From the NCBI RefSeq assembly GCF_017094525.1, contig NZ_CP064788.1:310001-374000 (forward strand): a stretch of 64,000 nucleotides of DNA. Reading direction: 5' to 3'. Source of the stretch: Halapricum desulfuricans. Lineage in GTDB: Archaea; Halobacteriota; Halobacteria; Halobacteriales; Haloarculaceae. The notes below the pieces were generated by a model, which was not told the DNA's origin, did not search any database, and worked only from the letters and a program-made list of their open reading frames with translations. This document shows positions 8,693-16,897 of the stretch, piece by piece; the first letter of the stretch is position 1; each line of letters opens with the position of its first letter. The translations under genes were made by a program, and so were the position numbers.

Positions 8693-9659
8693 TTGGTGCC
8701 ACCTCAGATTCCTCCGCGGCGAGCGCCTCGATACGGTTGGCCAGCGCCAGTGCCCGCCGTCCATCTTCGCCCGTCACGATCGGTTCCTCACCGGATCGGA
8801 CGGCGGCCGTGAACGATTCGAGCTGGTTTTTCAGCGGTTCGCCGTTCTCGACCATCGGCTGCTCGATCAGGTTCTCGTATCGATACCGGACTGACCCCTT
8901 CTCCTCGACGAACTCGGGGTAGGACTTGCGGTAGATGTGGACCGAGCGATCGATGTAGTCGACGTCGACCTTGCAACTGCGGGCGGTGATCGAGAGTTTC
9001 CGGATCTTCTGCTGGGTGAGGCGGCTGGCCGTGAACGTCCCGATGACACCGTCCTCGAAGGTCACCGAGGCGGTGACGTACTGGCCGTCCTCGGTCCCGT
9101 CGGCTGTCACGCTCCGGACTGGAACGTCCAGCACGTCCAGAACCACGTCCAGGTCGTGCAGCATGAGATCGAGCGCCACGCTGGTGCCCATGTCCCGGTC
9201 CAGTGGCGGTCCGAGCCGGCGGGCATCGACGGCGATCACGTCCAGGTCGGCCACGACGTCCTGAAGGGTCCTGACGGCGGGGTTGAACCGCTCGATGTGC
9301 CCGACCTGCAGCACCACGCCGTTGTCCTCGGCCTGCTCGATCAGCGTCTCGGCCTGTCCGTCGGTCTCGACGAACGGCTTCTCGACGAGCACGTGGATTC
9401 CGCGGTCGATCGCCCGGCTGGCGATATCGTAGTGATACGCCGTCGGGACCGCGATCGAGAGGACGTCGACCGCCTCGAAGAGGTCCTCGGGGTCGCGGGG
9501 ACTCGTCCCGTGGTCTGCGGCGACCGACAACGCGCGTTCCGGATCGTTGTCGTAGATGCCCACCAGATCGACGTTCGGGAGCTCCTCGTAGACGCGGGCG
9601 TGATGGCTCCCCATCTGGCCGACGCCGTAGACGCCGGCGGCGAGGGTTTCGTCGGTCAT
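8679..9659 (-). CDS. Gfo/Idh/MocA oxidoreductase (UDP-GlcNAcA 3-dehydrogenase type, WbpB-like)
   Basis: A 326-residue NAD(P)-dependent oxidoreductase. It has an N-terminal Rossmann fold (GVYGVGQMGSHHARVY, residues 9-24) and the family catalytic EKP motif at residues 93-95. The middle MLHDLDVVLDVL helix is typical of sugar 3-dehydrogenases that precede a DegT aminotransferase. The expected reaction is oxidation of the C3 hydroxyl of UDP-GlcNAcA to a 3-keto sugar. The ATGA overlap with the aminotransferase gene supports a shared pathway. Confidence 0.88.
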   Translation of the reverse strand: MTDETLAAGVYGVGQMGSHHARVYEELPNVDLVGIYDNDPERALSVAADHGTSPRDPEDLFEAVDVLSIAVPTAYHYDIASRAIDRGIHVLVEKPFVETDGQAETLIEQAEDNGVVLQVGHIERFNPAVRTLQDVVADLDVIAVDARRLGPPLDRDMGTSVALDLMLHDLDVVLDVLDVPVRSVTADGTEDGQYVTASVTFEDGVIGTFTASRLTQQKIRKLSITARSCKVDVDYIDRSVHIYRKSYPEFVEEKGSVRYRYENLIEQPMVENGEPLKNQLESFTAAVRSGEEPIVTGEDGRRALALANRIEALAAEESEVAPNVTI

Positions 9660-10753
9660 TCGCCGATCGCCTCCCAGGCGCGAGTGAGGTGTCTCTCGAC
9701 CGCCTCGACGATGGTGGTGATGTCCTCGTCCGTGAGCCCCGGATGGACCGGCAGCGAGAGCACTTGATCCGTGGCTCGCTCGGCGACCGGTGTGGTGGCC
9801 TCCTCGCCGGCATAGGCCCCCTGTCTGTGGATCGTCGTCGGGTAGTAGACGCCGGTTCCGATGTCGCGCTCCTCGAGGTCAAGTTTCAGCGCGTTGCGCT
9901 GGGGGTACTGGACGGTGAACTGGTGGTAGGCGTGCTCGGTTCCGGGGCGCGGTTCGGGCAACTCAAGCCTGTCGCCGTCCAGTTCCTCGAGCAGGCGCTG
10001 GGCGTTGCGGCGGCGCTGGTCGACGTAGTACGGGAGTTTCTGCAGCTGGGTGAGACCGATCGCGCCGGCGATGTTGGTCATTCGGTAGTTGTGCCCCAGC
10101 GTCGCGTGCGTGTACGAGCCCGTGCGCCCGTGGTTGATGAACTGGTCGGCTCGACGAGCGACAGCCTCGTCGTCGGTGACGACGATCCCGCCCTCGCCGG
10201 TCGTCATGTTCTTGGTCGGGTAAAACGAGAAACAGCCGGCGTCACCGATCGTGCCGACGTGTTCGCCGTCGATGGTCGCGCCGTGAGCCTGGGCGGCGTC
10301 CTCGATCAGCGCCAGGTCGTGGGCGTCGGCGATCTCGCGGAACCGCTCCATCCGCGCCGGCTGGCCGTAGAGGTGGACGACGAGTATCGCGTCGGCGTCG
10401 TGTTCGCGGACGGCCGCCTCGGCGCTGTCGGGATCGAGATTGAGCGTCTCGGGATCGATATCGGCGAACACCGGCTCGGCGTTGGCGAACCGGATCGCGT
10501 TCGCGGTCGCGATGAACGAAAACGGCGTCGTGACGACGCTGTCGCCCTCGCCGATACCGAGCGCTTCCAGAGCGGTGTGCAGCGCTGCGGTCCCGTTGAC
10601 GGTCGCGACGCCGTGCTCGGCACCGACGTACTCCGCGAACGACGCCTCGAACTGTTCGACCTCTTCTCCGGCGACGAGTCGACCCTCTTTGATCACGTCT
10701 TCGACGCTCTCGAACTCCGGCTCGCCGATGTCCGGGGCTGCAAGCGATATCAT
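9656..10753 (-). CDS. DegT/DnrJ/EryC1/StrS aminotransferase (WbpE-like)
   Basis: A 365-residue PLP-dependent sugar aminotransferase that would place an amino group on the 3-keto sugar. The PLP lysine is Lys181 in FYPTKNMTTGEGG. The cofactor aspartate is Asp152 in EDAAQAHG, and NGTAALH near 53-59 is the phosphate-binding turn. Start ATG 10753 is the conserved family start (ISLAAPDIG) and overlaps the acetyltransferase stop by 4 bp. Its place between a WbpB-like and a WbpD-like enzyme specifies the 3-amino route. Confidence 0.92.
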   Translation of the reverse strand: MISLAAPDIGEPEFESVEDVIKEGRLVAGEEVEQFEASFAEYVGAEHGVATVNGTAALHTALEALGIGEGDSVVTTPFSFIATANAIRFANAEPVFADIDPETLNLDPDSAEAAVREHDADAILVVHLYGQPARMERFREIADAHDLALIEDAAQAHGATIDGEHVGTIGDAGCFSFYPTKNMTTGEGGIVVTDDEAVARRADQFINHGRTGSYTHATLGHNYRMTNIAGAIGLTQLQKLPYYVDQRRRNAQRLLEELDGDRLELPEPRPGTEHAYHQFTVQYPQRNALKLDLEERDIGTGVYYPTTIHRQGAYAGEEATTPVAERATDQVLSLPVHPGLTDEDITTIVEAVERHLTRAWEAIGE

Positions 10754-11334
10754 GCGATCGTGTTCCCCCCTTCGAGCGGGTCCGGCAGCGGTTCGTGTCG
10801 CGCGGGCGTGCCCACGGCCAGCGTCTCCGGCGGGACATCCTCGGTGACGATGCTCCCGGCGGCGACGAACGATCCGCGGCCGATGGTCACGCCGGGGAGG
10901 ATCGTCGCGTTCGCGCCGACGGAGACGTCGTCTTCCAGCGTCGGGCCCTCCAGATCCTGCTCGACGCGGACCGGGTACTCGTCGTTGGTCAGGACCGCGC
11001 TCGGGCCGAGAAAGACAGAATCGCCGATCGTCGTCTGCCGGGGGACGTAGACGTTCGTCTGGCAACTCACCGACGAGCCGATCGTGCAGGCCCCGTCGAC
11101 GACAGTATTCGTCCCGAGCAGGACGTCGTCCCCGATCGTCGTGTCTTCCCGGACCAGCACGTTGTGGCCGGTCGAGAAGGAGTCGCCGATCTCGACGTCG
11201 TCGTAGATCACTGTCCCCGACCGGATCGTTGCGTCGTTGCCGATCTGCGTCTGATCCGTGTCGCTGCCGTTGGAGCGGCCGAGCGTCGCGTTCTCGTCTA
11301 CTGTACAGTCGATACCGAGTGTGACGTATTCCAT
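10750..11334 (-). CDS. Hexapeptide-repeat N-acetyltransferase (WbpD-like)
   Basis: A 194-residue left-handed beta-helix acyltransferase. Many hexapeptide repeats are visible (for example VTIGRGSF, TTIGDDV, CTIGSSV) and the C-terminal VGTPARHEP is typical of sugar N-acetyltransferases. It would acetylate the 3-amino group to give the 2,3-diacetamido uronic acid nucleotide. It is the first gene of a seven-gene operon with nearly continuous 4-bp overlaps. No clear TATA box lies within 40 bp, so the operon mRNA probably has a leader. Confidence 0.88.
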   Translation of the reverse strand: MEYVTLGIDCTVDENATLGRSNGSDTDQTQIGNDATIRSGTVIYDDVEIGDSFSTGHNVLVREDTTIGDDVLLGTNTVVDGACTIGSSVSCQTNVYVPRQTTIGDSVFLGPSAVLTNDEYPVRVEQDLEGPTLEDDVSVGANATILPGVTIGRGSFVAAGSIVTEDVPPETLAVGTPARHEPLPDPLEGGNTIA

Positions 11335-11788
11335 TGCAGGTCCTCGCTGACCGGTTTCACGGGTGGCCAGCGCTTACGCCATGACTCGGGTCGATTGCCG
11401 CTTTGTTATTGAGTGCTTTGCGGGGACCACAGGATCGTACTATCGCAGGACATCGGTCCGATATTCTCTCGTGAGCCGCGTGGCCGTGGTTGCGATACCG
11501 ACCTGCCGGGACGACCACACGTCGGAAGCGGTCACGCCGCTCGCTCTCGGCATTCACCGCTTTGCAGTCGTGCGGTTACACGCGAGAACGACGTATCTCG
11601 ACATGATAAACGGACGCCCCGGGAGACGACCTCCGCGTATCGGTAGGCGACTGTATCGCCCCACAGTAGGTGAATACTACGCTCCGCTGGTGACCATAGT
11701 CACGTCGTAACAAAGTGGATACGTCGTCTCTTCTTCGGCACGTCTGATCGCTCGGACGAGTATACGTGATCAAGACAACACCGATATA
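11335..11788. other. Non-coding region between divergent genes
   Basis: These 454 bp separate the glycan operon from the DUF7344 membrane gene. No open frame here has haloarchaeal codon bias or recognisable homology, and no clear repeat was found. It should hold both promoters; an AT-rich AATAACAAAG (minus strand, around 11405) is the best TATA candidate for the operon. Confidence 0.5.
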
Positions 11789-12331
11789 ATGTCAGAAGAA
11801 ACAGATATGCTCTCGCCCGACCAGGCGTTCGATATCCTGAGCAACCAGCGTCGTCGGTATGCCCTGCATTACCTCTCGGACCATCCCGAAGGAGAGAAGC
11901 TCCAGGAACTCGCACGCCAGCTCGCCGCCTGGGAGAACGAGATCGCCGCCGAAGAGGTCTCAAAGAAACAGCAAAAACGTGTGTACGTCTCTCTGTATCA
12001 GACGCATATCCCCAAGCTCGAAGCCGAAGGGGTCGTCGACTACGATAGCGAGAGCGGGCTGATCACGCTGACTCGCCATGCGGACGACGTCACGACCTAC
12101 CTACAGGACGACGAAGACCGGTCTGACCAGTGGCACCGCTATTATCTCGCTCTGGTCGTGGCCGGTACCGTCGTCTTCACCGCGACAGTTCTCGAGCTTC
12201 CCGTCTTCGCTGTACTCACACCGACGATCGTCGGTCTCACGATTCTCTTCGCGTTCGGTGTTCTCACTGTCCAGTACTTCCTCGTGCGTCGCCGTGAGTC
12301 ACAGGGGGTATCCAGGAGCAGTGAGCACTAG
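11789..12331 (+). CDS. DUF7344 protein with two C-terminal membrane helices
   Basis: A 180-residue protein. The N-terminal DUF7344 winged-helix-like domain has AFDILSNQRRRYALHYLS near residues 13-30 and YQTHIPKLEAEGVVDYDSESGLI near 70-92. Two hydrophobic helices follow near 120-140 and 145-165. It may be a membrane-tethered regulator. The stop codon shares a CTAG palindrome with the stop of the convergent small gene. A target is not evident. Confidence 0.82.
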   Translation: MSEETDMLSPDQAFDILSNQRRRYALHYLSDHPEGEKLQELARQLAAWENEIAAEEVSKKQQKRVYVSLYQTHIPKLEAEGVVDYDSESGLITLTRHADDVTTYLQDDEDRSDQWHRYYLALVVAGTVVFTATVLELPVFAVLTPTIVGLTILFAFGVLTVQYFLVRRRESQGVSRSSEH

Positions 12332-12438
12332 TCCTCGTCCTCGACGGGAATCAGTTCCTCCGGACTCCGCTTGTACCGCGGTCTGTTCGCGAACTTCCGA
12401 ATCAGTTCCTTGTCTTCTTTCGAGAGGTGTTTCGTCAT
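12328..12438 (-). CDS. Small 36-residue basic/acidic protein
   Basis: A 36-residue open frame starting MTKHLSKEDKELIRKF and ending in an acidic PVEDED tail. Supporting points are haloarchaeal codon bias, the TATA-like box about 28 bp before the ATG giving a leaderless transcript, and a protein-like charge pattern. It converges on the DUF7344 membrane gene, and the two stop codons overlap in one CTAG. The function is unknown; the basic helix followed by a proline-rich acidic tail could bind a partner protein or nucleic acid. Confidence 0.65.
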   Translation of the reverse strand: MTKHLSKEDKELIRKFANRPRYKRSPEELIPVEDED

Positions 12439-12750
12439 CACCCCCGCTTGGACTGGAAGACGTATAAGTACGTCCCGACTTCCTGCACGTATCGATGCCT
12501 AGGAGCAGCATACTCACACATGGGTTCGTTTACCTGTGACTGATTATGCGACAATAACCACGTTTTAAGTAACTCCGGAGTGTGTCTATGACATCATGTG
12601 TGGGACACAGCGACGTATTCGTGGAGGTGATCGTCCGCTCGAACGGATGTGCGACGACACGGGCCGTCGCACTGCGTCCGAACAGTGTGGTCGCCACTGC
12701 CAGCCAGAGATCGGGCCGTTGATCGACATCCCGGGACAGGCAAGGTGACC
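12439..12750. other. Non-coding region upstream of the HTH_10 regulator
   Basis: These 312 bp hold the promoter of the small minus-strand gene and of the HTH_10 gene. An AT-rich stretch around 12540-12575 (ACAATAACCACGTTTTAAG) may be a promoter. No conserved frame was found. Confidence 0.4.
12461..12470 (-). promoter_or_regulatory. TATA box of the 36-residue gene
   Basis: Minus-strand TACTTATACG is centred 28 bp before the ATG at 12438. This is the spacing of a leaderless haloarchaeal promoter and is the main reason to accept the small gene. Confidence 0.55.
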
Positions 12751-13431
12751 ATGGGGATCGTTACCGAGATCACGGTCCCCGGCGATGCGTTCGAACTCGG
12801 GGCGTCGCTCGCGCCGCTCGAGGACGTGCACGTGACGTTCGAGCGAGTGGTACCGACCGGCGGCCAGCTGTTTCCGTACATGTGGGTCTCGACGGACGAT
12901 CACACGCTGTTCTGTCAGCTCCTCCAGCGGAACCCGGCGGTCGAGGATCTGGAGATGGTTCACCGGGAGGAGGAGCGGGCGCTGTACGACGTCTCCTGGT
13001 GTGACGACACGGACGGGTTCCTGTCCTGTCTCCGGACCACCGACCTGGTCGTGCTCCGGGCTGGCGGCACAGCCGGTTCCTGGGAGTTCGAACTCCGGTT
13101 CGCCGACCAGGAAACTATCTCCGCCTTCCAGAAGAAGTGTGCCGACTGCGCGATCTCGATCTCCGTCGACAGAGTCACCACCAAGAGCGTCTCGGACCCG
13201 CTGGAGGAGAAGCTCACGAAATCCCAGCGCCGGACCGTCCAGCTCGCCCTCGAAAAGGGGTATTTCGACGTGCCGCGAAAGACGACGCTCGTGGAACTGG
13301 CGGCGGAACTGGACGTGTCCGATCAGGCAGTCTCGGCCCGGATCCGTCGAGCCACCAAAAAGCTCTCACAGCAACTGCTCTTGCCCTACCAGTCCGAGGA
13401 ACACAAGCAGGCACCACCGAAACAGCGATAG
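12751..13431 (+). CDS. Bat-like regulator with C-terminal HTH_10 domain
   Basis: A 226-residue member of the bacterio-opsin-activator-like family. The C-terminal HTH_10 domain at about residues 155-215 has LTKSQRRTVQLALEKGYFDVPRKTTL and the recognition helix LDVSDQAVSARIRRA. The N-terminal 150 residues are the GAF/HTH-associated beta-rich part without a PAS domain. ATG 12751 starts the conserved IVTEITVP strand; the longer frame is not supported. It is a probable transcription regulator with unknown targets; the gene stands alone. Confidence 0.88.
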   Translation: MGIVTEITVPGDAFELGASLAPLEDVHVTFERVVPTGGQLFPYMWVSTDDHTLFCQLLQRNPAVEDLEMVHREEERALYDVSWCDDTDGFLSCLRTTDLVVLRAGGTAGSWEFELRFADQETISAFQKKCADCAISISVDRVTTKSVSDPLEEKLTKSQRRTVQLALEKGYFDVPRKTTLVELAAELDVSDQAVSARIRRATKKLSQQLLLPYQSEEHKQAPPKQR

Positions 13432-13842
13432 TTTCCACCATCGACCGGGCACCGAATCGCTTGTCGCTGTTCTGTCGTGTGTATCGTTGGGTGTGGATAT
13501 CCAATGCCAATGTACAACTCGATTCCGACCGAAGGTGTTGTCAGGTCGGCGATGGCTGTGCCGGGATCAGTCACCCGCTGATCGTGATCGGTTGCCGATC
13601 ACTGTGATAGATCCCCCCGATCGATCGCCCCCACCTCAGACGGGTATATTCGTGCCCAATCCTGGCGCGGACCCACGACCGGCCTGATCGGTTGCGTTCC
13701 AACCGGAAGGAACCGTCGACGTAGCTCCCACACCCATCCCCACCCACCACACCCGACGTTCCTTCCGTTTCGTGCCGACCGGGACACCACTCGCGAGATC
13801 TGTCGCCCGCCCGGAGACACATCTCCATCACAGTGGTCGCTG
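13432..13842. other. Non-coding region between convergent genes
   Basis: These 411 bp lie between the 3' ends of the HTH_10 and TrmB-type genes. An imperfect inverted repeat around 13577-13604 (GATCGTGATCGG / CCGATCACTGTGAT) and a GGTTCC/GGAACC-type dyad near 13696-13711 may act as terminators. No gene was recognised. Confidence 0.4.
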
Positions 13843-14646
13843 TCAGTGTTTTGGGTCGCGGTCCTGCAGCAGGCCCTGCGCCATGAGCCGCCGTGAGATC
13901 ACCACGAGCCCGTTCCCGAATCCCTCACCGAAGATAGCCCGCTCCTCCTTGCTTTCGGGCATGATCGAACTCACGAGAAGCGTCGACCGGTCGACCATGA
14001 GCAGCCGGCCGATCGCGGTCTCACCCTGGGTATCGTTCGCCCCCTGCAGCCACTCCAGCCCTGAGACGAACGTCGTCGCGTTCGGTATGGCGTCCCGGAT
14101 CTGCTCCTGGAGCGGCTCGCTCAACGCGCCGACGATCAACTCGATGTCGTCCTCAACCGCGTTGAGCGTGTCGACGAGTGCCGGGGTCAGCAGCGACTGG
14201 TCGCCGAGTACCAGCACGACCTCGTCGTTCGCATCGGTTATGAGTCCGTTCGTCCGGTTCTCGATGGCCTCCTGACCGACCATCGACCACACCTGCTGGA
14301 CGGGCGATTCGTCGTCCTGCTCGACCACTTCGACCGTCTCGAGGGCGCTCTGCAACCGCTCGACGCGGGCCTCGTACTGATCACGGAGCGTCTCGGTGGC
14401 CTCCGCGATCGAGACCGCCCGAAACCGCTGTGGGCTCGAGTGGTGGATCTCGACCAGCCCCTGTGCCTCTAGCACCCGGATCGCGTCGTAGACCCGCGTG
14501 CGCGGCACCTCCGTCATCTCGCTGAGTTGTTTGGCTGTGCCCGTCTCCAGGCGCGACAGTCCGACGAAACACCTCGCCTCGTACTCCTTCAAGCCGAGTT
14601 GTTGGAGGAGTTCGATCGCTTCCTCCAGGTTTTCTTCCGTGCTCAT
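13843..14646 (-). CDS. TrmB family transcriptional regulator
   Basis: A 267-residue TrmB-type protein. Its N-terminal winged helix has QQLGLKEYEARCFVGLSRL near residues 14-32 and VPRTRVYDAIRVLEAQGLVEI near 46-66. A coiled segment leads to a C-terminal effector domain with WSMVGQEAI and IGRLLMVDRSTLLVSS. TrmB proteins bind sugars or similar ligands and control metabolic genes. The first codon follows directly after one copy of a 12-bp repeat and a 7-bp-arm palindrome. It is divergent from a paralogue at 15022. Confidence 0.9.
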   Translation of the reverse strand: MSTEENLEEAIELLQQLGLKEYEARCFVGLSRLETGTAKQLSEMTEVPRTRVYDAIRVLEAQGLVEIHHSSPQRFRAVSIAEATETLRDQYEARVERLQSALETVEVVEQDDESPVQQVWSMVGQEAIENRTNGLITDANDEVVLVLGDQSLLTPALVDTLNAVEDDIELIVGALSEPLQEQIRDAIPNATTFVSGLEWLQGANDTQGETAIGRLLMVDRSTLLVSSIMPESKEERAIFGEGFGNGLVVISRRLMAQGLLQDRDPKH

Positions 14647-14677
14647 TGTGTCCCAACCTCCCGGGAAAACTCCCGGG
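14647..14677. promoter_or_regulatory. Candidate operator: 12-bp repeat plus palindrome upstream of TrmB gene 1
   Basis: TGTGTCCCAACC at 14647-14658 touches the start codon of the minus-strand TrmB gene. Next to it, CCCGGGA-AAAC-TCCCGGG at 14660-14677 is a perfect palindrome with 7-bp arms. The same 12-mer recurs at 14949-14960 near the second TrmB gene. The role as a binding site is inferred. Confidence 0.5.
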
Positions 14678-14948
14678 CCTTGTACACCGGTACGCGTCCA
14701 CAACAGATATGTATTGTCACTCCGTCCGTGACTGAACGGACAGATTGAGATTGTTTATCGGCTCGTATCACTTTTTTCGCCCGCAATTCGACGGAATCAC
14801 AGATTTGTGAGGATTTGAGTAACACCACTCAGTCCGGACTGGGGTCGGTCGCCTCCGAACTGTATCCGAACAATCACGTAACTCAGTTAATCACAAAAGA
14901 GATATACGGTACGATTCCGTATCGTTCAACTGGCACGCAGACCAGTGC
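14678..14948. other. AT-rich intergenic spacer of the divergent TrmB pair
   Basis: This is the middle of a 375-bp intergenic region (14647-15021) between the two TrmB genes. It includes AT-rich stretches around 14745-14785 and 14885-14915 that could hold promoters. It contains no recognisable gene. Confidence 0.4.
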
Positions 14949-15002
14949 TGTGTCCCAACCACCTTGCTGCTGCGTGTCACCCAGCCGGCCCACCCGGCTG
15001 GG
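14949..15002. promoter_or_regulatory. Candidate operator: 12-bp repeat plus palindrome upstream of TrmB gene 2
   Basis: TGTGTCCCAACC at 14949-14960 repeats exactly the motif next to TrmB gene 1. A second dyad, CCCAGCCG-GCCCACC-CGGCTGGG at 14980-15002, lies 20 bp before the ATG at 15022. The arrangement parallels that of gene 1. Confidence 0.5.
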
Positions 15003-15021
15003 TACATACTACTCCCGAGTG

Positions 15022-15837
15022 ATGACGCCCGATCCAACAGCGGACCCACAGACGGTCGCCACCGAGCAACTCGAGCAGTTCGGGTTGAGCGCGTACGCAG
15101 CGCAGACGTTCGTCGCGCTCGCGAGTCTCGGTACGGGAACGGCAAGGGACGTGAGCCGAGTGTCGGACGTCCCGCGTACGCGCGTCTACGACGCGATCGA
15201 TGAACTACACAGCCGGGGCCTCGTCGACGTCCGGCAGTCCTCGCCCAAGGAATTCTGGGTCATCTCGGCGGAAACTGCGACGCGAACCTTCGAGCGGGAA
15301 CTACAGCATCGTACGGATCTGCTCCGGACGGCACTGAGCGAACTCGAACCCGAAACGCGACAGGACGAACAGCGAGGCGTCTGGACAGTCGAGGGCCAGC
15401 GAGCGGTCACCCAGCGGGTCGTGGAGTTTCTCGCCGGTGCCGAAGACGAGATCGTCTACATGACCGTTGCGGACCTCCTGACTGCTGACCTGCTCGAAGG
15501 ATTGCAGGACGCGAGCGCGCGCGGCGTCACGGTCAACCTCGCCGGCGTCTCGAATCCAGTCCGGGATCGCATCCGGGAGGAGGTCCCGGACGTCGAGACC
15601 TTCGAGTCCCTGTGGGACTGGTCGGATACGCCCGCCGGCCGACTGCTGATGATCGACAGAGAGCAGACGCTCGTGAGTGTCCTGGTCAACGGCGACGACG
15701 CGGTCCCGTCCGACCCACGGTCGGAAACCGCGATCTGGGGCACGGGCGAGACGAACAGCCTCGTCGTCGTCCTAAAAGCGATATTCACCTGGCAACTCGA
15801 TAGAGCTGACGACGACGGAACTGACTCGTCGGCGTGA
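15022..15837 (+). CDS. TrmB family transcriptional regulator (paralogue)
   Basis: A 271-residue paralogue of the divergent gene at 13843-14646. They share the winged-helix recognition core VPRTRVYDAI, the QSSPKEFWVIS / SSPQRFRAVS strand and the effector-domain GRLLMIDREQTLVSV. ATG 15022 gives a length and N terminus matching the paralogue. The stop codon abuts the stop of the convergent DUF7344 gene without any spacer. The pair may have arisen by local duplication and may cross-regulate through the shared 12-bp repeat. Confidence 0.9.
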   Translation: MTPDPTADPQTVATEQLEQFGLSAYAAQTFVALASLGTGTARDVSRVSDVPRTRVYDAIDELHSRGLVDVRQSSPKEFWVISAETATRTFERELQHRTDLLRTALSELEPETRQDEQRGVWTVEGQRAVTQRVVEFLAGAEDEIVYMTVADLLTADLLEGLQDASARGVTVNLAGVSNPVRDRIREEVPDVETFESLWDWSDTPAGRLLMIDREQTLVSVLVNGDDAVPSDPRSETAIWGTGETNSLVVVLKAIFTWQLDRADDDGTDSSA

Positions 15838-16164
15838 TTATCTGTTTCCGGCCTTGACAGGCGGAACGATCGTCTGCACCGGCAGTGAATCCATGACCTG
15901 CTCGAGTCCGTCATGGGCGTGATACTGCACGGCCCCGCTGTCGCGGTCGTACTCGACGATCCCGTAGGACTGGAGTTTCGGCAGGTGCGTGTGATGGAGT
16001 TCGGCGTGGATCTTCTCACGGGAGTTATCAGGGCTATCGGCGAGTAGCCGTACCGTGAGATCTTCGACTGTCGTCTCCCCTGCCGCCTGCAGACACCGGA
16101 TCACCCGACGCCGTCGACCGTCAGCGAGCAACTGGAGACACTCGTCCATGATCGGTTCTCTCAT
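15838..16164 (-). CDS. DUF7344 HTH-like protein
   Basis: A 108-residue DUF7344 protein. It has CLQLLADGRRRRVIRCL and ELHHTHLPKLQSYGIVEYDRDSG, the second being the family hallmark. An ATG at 16194 would add ten residues, but an AAAATAT box near 16203 would put the transcription start near 16177, so the start at 16164 is preferred. It lacks membrane helices. It converges directly on the TrmB gene. Confidence 0.78.
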   Translation of the reverse strand: MREPIMDECLQLLADGRRRRVIRCLQAAGETTVEDLTVRLLADSPDNSREKIHAELHHTHLPKLQSYGIVEYDRDSGAVQYHAHDGLEQVMDSLPVQTIVPPVKAGNR

Positions 16165-16319
16165 GGGCGAACGTTCGACCTCCACACACATCACTGTGTC
16201 ATATTTTCACAAACAAAGTGGTTTTGATGATATGAGTAACAGTAGTCGATGTGAACGTACACGAACGCCTGCAGTCCGGATCGGGTGCGACGGGCGGCCA
16301 ATGGCAATTCTTTTGGGAT

Positions 16320-16329
16320 AACTTATTTG
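16320..16329 (+). promoter_or_regulatory. TATA box deciding a GTG start
   Basis: ACTTATTTG lies about 31 bp before the GTG at 16356. Transcription would begin near 16350, downstream of the ATG at 16251, so the longer frame is unlikely to be translated. Confidence 0.5.
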
Positions 16330-16355
16330 TTGTACCGACGCTAAGTCTTCGTATC

Positions 16356-16787
16356 GTGTCTGAAGATATAGAAAAGCATGCTTCAGGGGGAGATGCTAGG
16401 CCCGAGGGGAATTTCCACGAGGCCCTGCAAGAACTGTTGATTTCGGCACACGAAAACGGTATCGATGTTACTGGTGGGTGGCAGATCGTTCCCGAGGGCG
16501 ACACGGCGCTGGCGTGGGACGTCGAAATCACCCAGCTTGCCCGAGAGACCACACACCAGTCGCCGACGACGGATAGGTTTCCGATCGATTCGATTCTGAC
16601 GGCTGTGGCGTCTCACGAGGGTGTCGAAAAGACTGAGCTCCCGCCGTTGCAGGATTCGATCGACGTCGAGTCGCTGGAGACGATGTTCGACGACCTGGCC
16701 GATGGACAGCCCGGCGAAGTGACGTTTTATTATTCCGGACACAGGGTCACCGTCTACGGGGACGGACGGATCACGGTAGAAGGATAG
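16356..16787 (+). CDS. HalOD1 domain protein with N-terminal haloarchaeal module
   Basis: A 143-residue protein with GTG start. Residues 15-55 hold a module seen in related haloarchaeal proteins (HEALQELLISAHENGIDVTGGW, then AWDVEITQLARE). Residues 70-143 form a HalOD1 domain with SILTAVASHEGVEKTELPP, DVESLETMFDD and a terminal VTFYYSGHRVTVY strand pair. It is a presumed signalling output protein. An alternative ATG at 16251 would add 35 residues. Confidence 0.75.
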   Translation: MSEDIEKHASGGDARPEGNFHEALQELLISAHENGIDVTGGWQIVPEGDTALAWDVEITQLARETTHQSPTTDRFPIDSILTAVASHEGVEKTELPPLQDSIDVESLETMFDDLADGQPGEVTFYYSGHRVTVYGDGRITVEG

Positions 16788-16897
16788 ATCACACCAGCCG
16801 GAGATAGTTCACGATCAGTTCGGTCGTCGTTGCGCACGACGAAGTCGTGGAATTCCGCGCTGCCGTGGCGGCGTGATTTCGGTTCAACTGGACGGTG

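Noticed and set aside
16251-16355. ATG start for the HalOD1 protein at 16251
   Set aside because: A TATA box at 16320-16329 lies downstream of it and the extra 35 residues look unconserved.
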